Positions 13,606 through 25,493 of a stretch of 64,000 bases of DNA are shown in pieces. The DNA is from Trichinella spiralis (lineage: Eukaryota; Nematoda; Enoplea; Trichinellida; Trichinellidae). The translations under genes and the position numbers were made by a program. The stretch is taken from NCBI GenBank assembly GCA_000181795.3, contig CM012954.1, positions 11,492,980 through 11,556,979 on the forward strand, given 5' to 3'. Every line of letters begins with the position of its first letter. Within the stretch, counting starts at the first letter, position 1. The notes below the pieces were generated by a model. It was not told the DNA's origin, ran no database searches, and was given only the letters and a program-made list of their open reading frames with translations.

Positions 13606-14750
13606 ATGCAAATGTATTATAATTTGCAATATCAACTGTTGAAAAAATACACATGCCCAACATTTTTCAATGTTCTACGCTATGCGAAACGAAGCTTATG
13701 GCCATTTCATTTACCAAAAAGAGAAACACGACCACTGGGCACGATTCCCACCAATCGCAAGGTATTTTTGAAAAGTCATCTTCTGCCATTGACTGACTTT
13801 TTTTTGGATGGTCGTTGTTTGCATGTCTAAGCACTGCTGTCATGTTGTTTCTTTTTCTACTGTAGGATAGTCCGTATACGTTGCCGAATTTGTTGAGCAT
13901 TTGTAGAATAGCTGCTTCACCAGTACTCGTCCATTTGATTATTAACGGCCATTTCAGCTACACGTTGTCTCTGTTCACTGTGGCCGCCACAACTGACATT
14001 GTAAATAAAACATCTTTTACAAGATTGTGGTCAGTGGTATTAATTTTCATTGTTTTACAGCTTGACGGCTACATTGCCCGTCGATTCCCAACTCAACGTT
14101 CCACCTTCGGTAGCATTATTGATCCACTTGCGGACAAAATTTTAGTGGCTAGCATGTTCCTGTCGTTGACTTATTGTCAAATGATACCTGGTATATATAT
14201 ATTTGAAAAGCACAGTACAAATAAATCGAGAAATAACAATACAAACAGTTCACTTACGTTTAAGCACTTCTCACGATCGTTGTCATCGCAAGGGACGTGT
14301 GTTTGATTACGACTGGTCTGTATCTTCGCCTGTCTACCATGCGGTCGTTTGATCAGTCGTTGGGAAGCGTTTTCCACTTCTCCACACAGACGGTGAAAAT
14401 TACACCCACCATACTGAGCAAAGTGACGTCAAGCCGTGATTTGAAAATAAATTTATTTATTTATTTCATTTATTCATTTGTTAGATAAACACTTTCATGC
14501 AGTTCGCTCTTGTCACCGCTACATTGATCAAACCGATTGGCAATTACGATTTGCAAACAACGCTGAATGTACTCAGGTGATTGACGTAGGAATAAATGTA
14601 GTCGTTTTTTTTCCGTTTTACCGTACGGTTTATTTTTTTTTCAGTTGGATCACCGGCTTCACGACCGTAACTTCTGGAATACAGTACGCCTTTTCAAAAA
14701 CCGCTTTTCAAATGCAACAATTTCAAAAAGAGAAAACAAACTCAACATAA
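13606..14750 (+). CDS. CRLS1: Cardiolipin synthase (CDP-alcohol phosphatidyltransferase)
   Basis: Joins phosphatidylglycerol and CDP-diacylglycerol to make cardiolipin in the mitochondrial inner membrane. Exons 13606-13761, 13866-14000, 14061-14190, 14265-14422, 14485-14576, 14645-14750; phases close, 258 residues (human CRLS1 is 301). The CDP-alcohol phosphotransferase motif is assembled across intron 2: TTD-I-LDGYIAR, then STFGSIIDPLADK, giving all three acidic positions plus Gly and Ala-Arg. LPNLLSICRIAASPVLVHLI precedes it, and SKINTFMQFALVTATL matches the conserved C-terminal half. Membrane segments alternate as in the family. The N terminus is short and basic, consistent with import. 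Its 3' end nearly abuts the convergent GNA1 gene. Confidence 0.93.
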
Positions 14751-14866
14751 CAGTTTTATTTGGCAACCAAATCCTGTAATAAAAGAAGAAAGAAATCAGA
14801 AGAAAAAACTGAATTATATATTAAAAAATTGAAAAATAAATACATTTTTCACAAGTGGTGATTCAG

Positions 14867-16225
14867 TCAGTATTGCCTTTGGACGAGAAAATTGCCATTG
14901 CCAATTTCTTTGCTAAAGCCAAACTGTTCATAATAAGAGATCAGCTCGTCTTTGCATTCCAATGACACTTTGTAACAGCCCAAATTCCACGCCAACTGAC
15001 GAGTCACTTCTATCAATCTACAATCAAAATAGAAATCGTATAATATGCAAATAAAAACGTTATTAAATTTACAATTTTCCCAGTTGTCTTCCCCGATAGG
15101 CTGTATCGACGACCAAATCTTCGAGACGAGCACGAGAACCACAAGTGTGTATAAATTTTCGTTCAATCACCAGCATGCATGTACCGACAATGATCGACTT
15201 GCTCAAATCTTCAATCACCACTACGTAATACGTGCCTTGGCAGTTTCGCATCTCTACAAATTGACCTGCAATCAAGAAAAACAGAATACAATTTTAAAAC
15301 TGTAGAACAGCATATTTTGTTTACTTTTTAATTCATATTTACAAATTGCGATAAAAATACACATGCTTTGAATAGGTAAAATTTTCACAAACAAATATGT
15401 GTTACGATAAAGAATATGAAAAAAAAATTGTCAGCAGTTTTTCCTTCCTCGCAATGGAGCGTCAACTGTCTTACAGTGCAATGCCCTCAGAAGAAATAAA
15501 TAATCATTATCGCTAAGTTGTTATGCTACAGAAGTGATTGCGAAGGTCAACTTCAAACATTGAACTGTAAGCAATAAACGGTGGCTATGTGTGTGTGTAT
15601 TAAATCATGGAACAATTTGTATTAGTAAACAAACGACAAAATCAAAGCTTACATACTACTATTATTAAGCCCCGAATTGAAGAAAAAACAATAAATAATA
15701 AAATAACATACGACAGAATTCTCCTTTACTGACTGAACCGACATGAGTCAAGCGAGATAACAGTTGCAAGAAACCTAAGTAAATGTGATTTAAATAATAA
15801 ACTTTCGTAAGAAGTGATTTTTTTTCATTCAAACCTTTTTCAAAGTCAGTCCTTTGAAGAGGTCTTACGCAAAGGTTGTCAGCAGGTCGATGCACACTGT
15901 CCACCTGAGTGAAAGAGCAGTTCGCTTTTCGCAGATCGACCAAATCCAAAAGTGAGCAGTCGAACAAATTTTCACCGAGCACATCTTCATCCTTTGTCTG
16001 ATGGACAGTCTGAACAAGATACACAACAATGACATCCAACCGAGACGCAAAATTGAATGAAATACGTCGTACAATGTGGCCGTTGTTATTTACTTCGAAA
16101 TTTTGCATTTCACCGCAGTTCAACAAGTCAACGCAAAACTTATTGCACAGAAGCAGCGCCGAAACGGCATTGATGCCTGGCGTACCGTCCAAGTGAAAAC
16201 TATTTTCATTGCTCCTACTGTACAT
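14867..16225 (-). CDS. GNPNAT1: Glucosamine-6-phosphate N-acetyltransferase with N-terminal extension
   Basis: GNAT-fold enzyme that acetylates glucosamine-6-phosphate on the way to UDP-GlcNAc, needed for chitin, glycans and GPI. Exons 16225-15835, 15774-15712, 15265-15073, 15017-14867; 265 residues with all phases closing. The conserved body starts near NLCVRPLQRTDFEKG, continues FLQLLSRLTHVGSVSKGEF, GTYYVVVIED, IERKFIHTCGSRARLEDLVV and the acetyl-CoA pyrophosphate loop RGRQLGKL, then CYKVSLECKDELISYYEQFGF. Human GNPNAT1 has 184 residues, so about 80 residues are extra at the N terminus. They read as a well-behaved hydrophobic/polar stretch. A later in-frame ATG (16108) would give 226 residues. 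An in-frame TAA sits directly before the first ATG, on the genomic strand. Confidence 0.9.
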
Positions 16226-16645
16226 TTAATAAAATGTAAGTATAATTCCTACTCACGTACAGTACGAACCGTAAAGTTGAAATCTGTAAAAATGAGCATT
16301 TGAACTGCCACTTTGAAATATATAAAAATACTGGCAAATCTGATCGAAATATTTTAGAACGAAAATATCATAAGCTGCAATTTGAGCCATTAAAACGACT
16401 TTTTACCAGTTCAAATAATACAAGTAAATAATCTGTAATAAATGCATTGTTTATTTTTCAATTCTAGGAAACTCTTTTATTATCAATTATTTATTAATTT
16501 ATTTCTGACAAAAATTTTCAAATATTAGTGTGAATTGATTGAACAGTGAGCAATATTTTTAAAGAAAAAGTGATACTAATAATAAACTAAAGGTTTACAC
16601 TAAAGAGATTACAAATTTAAAATGTTATTCAACAGAAATTCAGTT

Positions 16646-17540
16646 TCACTTGTTATCATGGAAATTTTTCTTGCTAACATCAACATTGTTGGAAGAATAA
16701 AAAATATGCCGTTCACTTCCTGAACATTCGCCATCCATCAATTCTAAACTCACAGCTTCTGAGCTCGACTCAGTCTGCTGTTGTTCTTCTGAAGTGTCGT
16801 CTTTCTCTGTCATTTCCAACGCCGTACTTTCCTCACCTACAGCAATAAAAATCAAACTGCACAATTATACATTAAACAACACAATACAACGACTCACATT
16901 CTTCAAAAGTTTCACTCCACGACGGAAATGATTCCAACTGACAACGTTCGTCTGCGCATTCAAAAACATCACTTGAATAAGATGCGCTGAATGAGAATGG
17001 AGTTTTCCCACCCGGATAATCTGCTTTAAATTTTTCCATGTATGACTTTCCAGTGGTCGAATCGGTAATACTGTCATATGGCATACTCAAACATATACTT
17101 CGAGTCAATGACATAGTTGATGCGCTAACAAGGTAGCTGCTTATCCATTTGTCACTTGTGACAGAGTCATCACTGTCGCTTTCTGAAGAAGTCAAATCTC
17201 CAATCCGCTTCATAGCCATGCTGCGCACCTCTGACGGAGTCATGAAATCATCCCCGCCGTCAGAGTCTAACTCAGAAACTGCCGCAGCACCGCGGTCATT
17301 AAAAAATTCGTCCACAAAAAATTTACCACCGACAATTTCCATCAATGCTAAGCTGGGAAATTCAGTTTCCGAATTTTCCATGTCAATGGACAACGTTCCA
17401 TCATCGCACGACATACGTTGAGCTTCTTTTTTTTCCACTACCGCTTTATTCTCAGCCAAAAGGGTCGTCTCAGCATTCGGGCCAGCTGTTTCAGGCGACG
17501 CCTCTGAACTACCAACCGACTGTTCAGGTAACTCGGACAT
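16646..17540 (-). CDS. Unrecognised acidic Ser/Glu-rich protein
   Basis: Two exons, 17540-16898 and 16836-16646, phase 1 junction, 277 residues. The protein is rich in Ser, Glu and Asp with little hydrophobic core. The first about 60 residues are Ala/Glu/Ser-rich. The centre has a hydrophobic patch (FPSLALMEIVGGKFFVDEFF) and an acidic serine cluster (SSESDSDDSVTSD, a likely casein kinase 2 type target, inferred). Near the exon junction it is aromatic-rich (FSFSASYSSDVFECADERC). The last exon is a Glu/Gln/Ser-rich tail. No signal peptide or membrane segment is seen. I do not recognise the family. It could be a disordered adaptor or nuclear protein. It lies 420 bp upstream of GNA1 on the same strand. 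Confidence 0.65.
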
Positions 17541-19437
17541 TGTTCACAAACCACAGCTCAGGTAGAAGCAGTTGGACAATTTGAAGGGCACCAAACAACA
17601 AAATGTCTGTTCAATCTATAACTTTATAAAAGAGACAAAATTTTAAACTTAACATTAAAAGTTGGTTTGTTTAAAATAACTTTAAACTAAACTTTCACTA
17701 AGCACTAAACAATTCTGCTGAATTCAATAATGCTGCTGAGTAATAATGGAATATGCAAAATTGGAAAATTGAAAAAAGCATAAAAATTTCCTTATTCATT
17801 TCTGCGCTAACGTCGAAATAAAAGAGAAATTCTCTTGTTGGGATCGATTTTCAATATAATTTTCCGCAAGATTCACAATTGTGCAACCGTGACACAAGCA
17901 TACAAATGTCGCGTTGTGGTTTGAATATTTCATAACTGCTGTAGAGGTAGAAACAAAAAGATAAAAGTTTCCCTTTCTCATCAAAACAATTCATCTTTGT
18001 GAATTCAAATAATGTCACTCTTACTTATAAATTGCTCGCTCTTATAGTATATCTAATGACAGAAATAAAAAATAAAAACAAATACGTTCACCATCCCCAC
18101 TCGGCAAATTGCATCTTCAAAATCAATCATTACCATATCGCACAGAAGATGCATGAAACAATTAATCCATTTTCATCAATCCCATTAAAACTTGTCGTGT
18201 TGCTGCTATTGTTGTTGTTCAAAACAAATTCACTCTCGACACAAGTCGCAGAATAAACAAAAGAAAAAGAATAAAAGCTTCAAAAATTCAATCGCAATCA
18301 ACCTGGATGTAGTAGACAAAACAAGCAGAAAAAAAAATCCACTATTATTAATTGAATAAAAAATTCACTCATCATCATCAAATGTAACCTTCTACCGTAC
18401 GCAGTTTCAACATTTTTCCCGCTTTTCCACCGGATACAATTTTTTTTTCTTCACGTTAACTGCTGCAAAACCTCTGTTCGAACAAAAGCAGATAATGGTC
18501 ATTCAATTTGTCGATTTCAGAGCAAAAATTAATAGCTTTCATTCACCATCTGCACAAACTAACGGTTCAACTAACTGCAGAGCAGGTGAAAAATAACATC
18601 AATAATGTAAACGGAAAATGAAATTCAAATGAAGAGAAAAATTTATACATAAAGATAAAGTTTATGAAAAGAAAACATCTTTTCATCTAAATTTGTTTAT
18701 GCAAAGGTCATATTAGATCAACAGGCTCAATACAAATACATATACATACGTGTATGCGTGTGTAATGGAAGAATTGAACTTTTGCTTATTGCTTCACTTG
18801 GGAAGTTTGCTTAAAATGCCCTGTGTTTTGACGGAAGTACAAAGGTGCCCTAAGCTGTGTTGAATTTGTTCCGCCAAGAACATGAATTAATGATTTTTGT
18901 TGCCGTTGATCAATCCAACGCCTTGCAACGACAACGGCTTTTCAACGTCATCGATCCACAATCCAACAATGATACTTTGCCTCTGAGTGAATAATGCGAA
19001 CAAACGTGCAACAAGCACAAAAGGTAACCAACAAGAAGAAAAAAATTTTTCCCCCTTCCCAAAAATTCCACCCTCAACCGATGTATTGTATCGACATTTC
19101 AGCGGTGTTAAGTGGTGAACTTTTTCATCTCAACTTCATCAACGGATCAGCTTCTTATCCAAGAATCTGATCTTTAATTGGCAGGGCGATAGCTTGGCAG
19201 TTTAATTGCTACACAGTCGTAACGGAGGCAATAAATTTTCACGCAGTAACAGCTAACAGCATGTATATGCTTTTCCGACACGTTCCCATTGGGAAATGTT
19301 CTGATTTTTATTTATTCACCACCAAGCCGACTGTTAATTAAGAAGAAGCACTTGCTTGATGACCACAGCAAGTTTATTTGTCATAATCATGTTGACTTAT
19401 TGGTCGGCCAAAATCGGTGCCACAGCTTAAAATACTA
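17541..19437. other. AT-rich divergent intergenic region
   Basis: About 1.9 kb between the acidic protein gene (-) and the Ly6/ET-module gene (+). No supported ORF, RNA gene or tandem repeat. It probably holds both promoters. Confidence 0.45.
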
Positions 19438-22400
19438 ATGGACAATCATATTTTTTTAACTTACATCATTCTCGCAGTGAGCATCACTGGATTTGTGGTC
19501 ACGATTCGTTGTTATACTTGCCGAGGCGTTTGCTACAAAGGTGTGCCTTGCAACTGCCATACCGGCATGTGCAAAGGTGATCACTGCTTCAGCCAAGGAA
19601 GGTAGGCCACAAGCGAAATGTTTTATTTTTAATTCTGATTCTTTTAATTCTCTCTTGAGCTGTTTGATGACTTCATAACAGCGATATAATAAAAATACTC
19701 TTTTCAACCTAAACTCTTAAATGTCTTAAACTCCCTGAAATCAGTCTCTTTTTCTAAAAACAAATCTAATTTGTAAAGAAAGAAAAAAAACTATTTTGTT
19801 GCTTAACCGAAGTCAAAATATATTTCCCATTAATCAGATGTAATCAAAAAATATTACAACTGCATCAATGACCGATGATTCACAGAAACCATTAAAACAA
19901 CAGCCTATTAACATGATATTAATATTCATCATAATACATTTACCTTATGGTTTTCTTCGTCCATTTAATATACATATATTTCTCAAGCAAATTTTCGTTC
20001 ACCACTGTGATTTGCTTAAGGAACGTGTGACTAGTTTAAAACAATTTGTAAAAAGTGCACTTATTAAACATAACTAACTATCTGAAGTGTTGGAAATTTT
20101 AAAAAGCAACTCAGGTGGAGAATTTCACCTTCTACCCCAAACTATTACAAATACTATTTGTCGGTATATACATACATATCAACCACTGGCTATGAACTAC
20201 GGTACCTTTATTTCTAAAGTCAACTCTATCAAATTAAGATTACTCAAGAGGATAGAGAATGACATTGTATCCTAGCTGATCATTACAGTATCATATCAGT
20301 AGAAATTAGTTCAATTTTCTTACCTCAGTGACAGTACGCAACCGCAGCACCATCTTTTAATTAGAAGCTGCAGATTACCCAGATAAACTGCACCACCGAC
20401 ACTGCATTCCAATTAAAATCGTATTCAGCAGTTCAAATTGTTCACTTTCGTCATTATGTAAAGTATGCTGCAAACTCTGCAAGTGATCATGCTGCTAATT
20501 GTTGTTTCGTTTCGTTCATATAGAGGCAAAGTTGTCTGCTAAAATTTGCCAGTTTTATCAATCAATCTTAACAATGAAACTTATGAAACAAACGTCTTAA
20601 CCTGCTGACAGAAAATGGAAATTTTTAAATAATATATCTTAATTGTGAAATGACATGAATGTTTGCTGATGAAATTGAATAAATTAAACAATTTTCCCAA
20701 ACTCGCAAAATTATTCACATTGAAATTTCAATTTTAGCAACATTGACGATGAAATGTTGTTGATCGAAAAAGGATGCGCAAAAAATCCATTCATCTTCAC
20801 ATCTGGCTGCGAGTACCACACTACACCTGATCGAACAATCTGCATATGCAACGGATCATCATTTTGCAATCAAGCCCTCAACGCGGGTCACTCTAACCCT
20901 GTACAGTCTCCGTCAGTTTGTCACAAATGCAATGGAGTATTGAACTGTCCGAAAAGTTGCCGTGCAGATTATTGTACTTTAAGTATGCCACAAAAGCAGC
21001 AACGATGTGGATTTGGAATGCCAGTTTTGCCGTTTCACTATCAGACAAAAAAATTATTGCCTCAACCCACCGACGAAGGCGACAAATCGAACACATGTGC
21101 AACGTTTGATTATGGTGATTTTGCGCGGGTAAGAATTGAAAAAATTATTTACATGCACAATTCATCAAATTCAACTCTAATTTCAATTACAACAATATGA
21201 CAATCCAATCTTTTGAAAAACATTAATTCATCAGCTAAAATGACTTGATAAAATAAGAATACTTCAATTTCCCTAAATTTAAAAATAACTATAATTTTCA
21301 AAGTTTGAAAGTTTCTTAAATTTCGCAAATGCACGACAAGACTATAATGACAAATGTACTTCAATTCAAAGTTTATTATTAATTTTAAAACTTAAAAAAG
21401 AGTAATTTTTGGCCGCGTCGCTGTAAAATAGACAAAAAAAAATCAACCACTTCATATTATTCAATAACATGACGAATAAGAGCACTGCTAAAGTGAAACA
21501 ACTCCAAAACTTACCTGATAATTTGATCAGGCACGCAGATTAATGATCATCGTCGTCAATTGAAAAAATATATTATACATTTCTTACATCGCTACAAAAT
21601 TAAAATTTATAGAAAAAGAAAACAGTGCGAAAATTTTCTTTTCGAAAAATTACCACAATAAACTACAGTATGACACATTTCTTCAGAATCAATATACTGT
21701 ATATTTGTATAGTATAAAATTGTCTAATGAATGTAAATTGGAATGTAATAGTTGTAAAAAAAATGTATATTTGCATAATATATCGCATTTGACATTTAAA
21801 TATTTATTTTTCAATTAATTTCTAATTTGAAAAACTTTCAATTTACCACAGAGTATGAAGATAACGTTATAACAATGAATTAGAAAGTAATGAATGGTCA
21901 ATTTTATCAGTCATAATTAATTGATGAGATTTGAATTTTTATCATTCTAAGATAGACCAATTTATATTCTTTGCTAAAAGAAAATGAACATTATTTAAAT
22001 GGGAAAAATTGTATCAAAGAAGAAAAATTAATAAGCAAAAGAATAAATAATACTGATGAATAATAATTTTGAGAAGAGACTATTTTTGAATTATGTTCAT
22101 CCCCCCATTTTCCACATTTTGATATTTCAGTCTACCCAATGCATATGCAATGGAACATTTTGCAATAATGGAAGCTTGATGTTCGAAGATCCCTTGTCCA
22201 GGATTGGCAGACAGTATGTTCGCTGTTATACTTGTCGACATGTTTCCAACTCTGGTCTCGTTTCCAATATTTGCCACAACGGTTCTTGCATTGGTGACTT
22301 TTGTATAATTAAAGTAGAAAATTCTAATTTATCGAAAATATCCCATGTGCATTTGGCCGGCTGTATGAATTCCAGCCGGCCACATCTCGTCGGTCACGGT

Positions 22401-22580
22401 TGCAGCCATCGATGGGTGATGAATGTCAAAGAGGAACTGCAATGCGTTTGTAGAAGTAACTTTTGCAATGCAAACATTGCCACGGCAAATTACGGCAAAT
22501 CCGCAAAGCGTTTTCAAAATTCCGCTCTACTATTCTCGTCAATTTTACCTCATGTTGTTTACTGGCATACAAAATATTAA
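19438..22580 (+). CDS. Secreted protein with three tandem Ly6/ET-type cysteine modules
   Basis: Exons 19438-19601, 20738-21128, 22131-22580; 1005 nt, phases close, 334 residues. The first ATG opens a hydrophobic leader (residues 4-22). Three cysteine modules follow: about 25-99, 116-197 and 217-300. Each starts with a C-x-x-C pair (CYTC, CHKC, CYTC) and ends with a C-x-C...CN motif (CICNGSSFCN, CICNGTFCNN, CVCRSNFCNA), the three-finger/Ly6 closing pattern that nematode ET modules share. The C terminus is hydrophobic (SALLFSSILPHVVYW) but ends in a charged tail, so a GPI signal is only possible. Such proteins are usually extracellular modulators or receptors. Introns are long (1136 and 1002 bp). 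No exact family match is recognised. Confidence 0.75.
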
Positions 22581-22777
22581 TCACAAATATTGACAAAACC
22601 ACCATAAAATAGTGGAAAAAATTTGCTCAAAAAATATATTTACCTAGATTTGTCTTCACCGACTTCAATTACAGTTTTGAGTACTGGTTTTGCTTTAAAA
22701 AAATTTTTTCATTAACAAATAAAATTAATATTAAAAAAAAGTTCCCTTTATAAATATGAATTAAGCTTGTTTTCCAT

Positions 22778-23353
22778 TTACACAGTGCAGTGTGCTTGCA
22801 TATTGTTGTTGAGAATTAAAATTGTCGTCATCAACTGTATGCGTTGATCAATTTGTATAACTTGTTGACAATACGGCGATGATCCACATAGTTTGTAAAG
22901 TGTCTCCGTGGAACAATGGGCATATTTCAATTGGACAAACAATGGCAAAACGATCAGCAGCCAGTCAATATTGTAAAGTTTAAATTTTTCCCCTCATTTT
23001 CACGGAATCCTTTTGCGAGCCAACAAAATCAGGCTACACTTGTCATATAAACTGGTCACCATCAGCATAGCAGCCGACGACACTGTATTCCTCATCATTC
23101 CAACAAGACAATAATACACAGTCGTTGAATTACGTTTCAAAGTAGGAAGCGTACTGAAATCAGGATCAGTCCCAACTAGAGGAATAATTTCCCCATTATG
23201 ATGCAGCAATTTTCATGCTCATCGCTGACGTACAGCAATTCATTACTGTCGAGTAAATAAATTGCTTCCTTAATTGTTACATACGGCCACTTTCTGCCCC
23301 GCCTTCTGACACTTCCGACAACCACTAGAACTACAAAAGTCGATACATTATTC
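22778..23353 (-). other. Possible coding exons or a decayed gene (unassigned)
   Basis: Three open stretches follow each other on the minus strand. After an acceptor-like ACTGTAG a frame reads VSTFVVLVVVGSVRRRGRKW then YVTIKEAIYLLDSNELLY and VSDEHENCC. A second, in another frame (about 23155-23000), reads LPTLKRNSTTVYYCLVGMM onward to a stop. A third (22980-22778) reads LPLFVQLKYAHCSTETLY, KLCGSSPYCQQVIQIDQ and ends QAHCTV-stop. They look protein-like and Cys-bearing, but I could not join them in phase, so this may be a gene with small exons or a broken one. Confidence 0.3.
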
Positions 23354-25344
23354 TACAGTGATGATGATTATAAAATGATGAGCAAGCAGCACTCATCGTT
23401 CGTTCGTTCATTCATTCAAAATAAGTAGATGAATGGATGGGCCAGTTTTGAAATAATACATCATACAGTATGGCATAATTAAATGTTATTGTTCAAGTAA
23501 AGTACATTTGCTTTTTTCGTCACATTTTCAACGACAACACCCAAAAGCGCGACATCAGTTAATCGAATCATCTTGATTGGCCATTAAATATCACGTTCAA
23601 TTGTTGCTGTCATGAAGTGGAAATGTGCGAAAATTATTTTGCACGCTTGACATAAGTCAAGGAAGTTACTCAGCTTAACTTCTTGATCAAATCAGACACC
23701 CACGCACAAACCCTGGCCCTGACCTTAACTCTGCTTGCACGGGCAAGTATCATCAAGAATGAATAATAGTCAAAAATTGCTTTCTTCATTTTAACACGTC
23801 CATACGACAGAAAAGTCCAAAAATCGACCTCCATCGCGCATTGCTGCTTGATCATTCAACTATTGACGCGATGGCCTTTCTCTGTTTATTGTACCTTGAA
23901 AAAAAATGCACATTCCAATCTTGTGAACTGAATCAATCGGACAAAACAATTTTCTATTAAATGAACTTTGAAATTTTCAACACTTTGAAAAAGAGAAGAA
24001 ACAGAAAAAAAATCAACCCACCCACTGCGGATATAACTGTATATATAACAAGAAAATACAAAAAATCATGCCTATTCAAACTTGACTACCATTTTCTAAT
24101 GTCACACTGAAACTGTTGGTCGCGAAAACGGAATATCAAACTCCACAAACAACAATAACAAATGCAAATATCAATTTCACGCAATATTTCAATTTTAGCA
24201 TTTTCTTCCTATTCAACATCGAAAAGCATTCACTTACCTTTGTAGATGATAACAAACATATCGTGAGCATGTTAATAAATTGTTGAAATAAGATTCAGAT
24301 GCTTTTCAAATTCAAACTGAAGCAATCATCAGATGTCTGAAGAATATGCCTGTGTGCGTATTCTGTGTGTCGCAATTTTCAACACTTGAACAATGTGCTC
24401 TTTTGTTCACTACAATAAATGCGTAATGAATTTTTCAACAAACTGCTAATCAAAAGCAACTTTTTTCTACTTTTAATCATTTTCTAGCTTCAAATTTTCT
24501 ACAACAATTCGCCGAATGACAATAACTAAATGTTTGAGCAGTTTGCAATCGACTTGTTCAATTTCCACATTCTAAAAACTGCACCTATAGATAACAATAC
24601 TGACGTTAAATAGAAATTAAATCGAGCTAAGCGTTGAATGCAAAACTTTAACCATCCTATCAAACGTATTCTAATTTTGCTAACGCGACAACAAACACAT
24701 TCTGCGGTCATTAGTACTAATAAGAATAGAAAAGCGACTTTTCATTTAAAGAAAAAATAATAATTTCAGTTGTAAAATTCATTTAAAAAAAAATAAACAG
24801 CCCATCACTTCAGTATATTTATTTAGCAGCAGTTGTTCAAATTGTAAACTTTGTTATTTCGAGTAAAACTTAAAATATTGAGTTTTATTATTGAAATCCA
24901 GACAACCAGTTTTGTAATGAAGATTTACAGTTTACTGTATGATAATAAAGTACCTTACTGAATTTTTCATTTATTTTCATTCGGAAGTTGTCCGGATGAA
25001 TATTTAGCATTGAAAAATTTTTTAAATAATTATTTAAATTGCATTCCTATAAATTAGCTTAATTGAAATTGACATTTATAAAATTAAATTTTTGCATGTA
25101 ATATAATTGTATTTTTTTTCTCAAAACGTTGATTATTTCGCATAGCGAAACATGCTGAAATGAGTATTATTGAGTGAGTTGCAGAGTGAGTGAATTTTTT
25201 TCATTGCTGAATTGCCGCTGTGCGTGACGCCGACCCATGCGTGACACGGTTCAATATCATTAACGGTCAATGTGCACCGCATCGGCCAGTATCGCTATTC
25301 AATGAAAAAAATTGGCTACTTATGCTTTTCATTGAAATGTACAG

Positions 25345-25493
25345 GTTGCTTTAAACCAGTTTCCAATTTAAATAGCGAAGAAGTCAATCAGAAGAAGAAG
25401 TGCATTGTTTCCTCAGCTCTTCTGCTGCATCACAGTGGACCTTGCACTCCAAGTGAATCGTCGTTGCACAAACGACCGAAGGTCACTGATTAA
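25345..25493 (+). other. Possible terminal exon, unassigned
   Basis: A TACAG acceptor is followed by an open frame reading GCFKPVSNLNSEEVNQKKKC, then IVSSALLLHHSGPC and a Ser/Lys-rich end before TAA. Codon use looks better than in the surrounding AT-rich DNA. No upstream exon could be identified. Confidence 0.22.
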
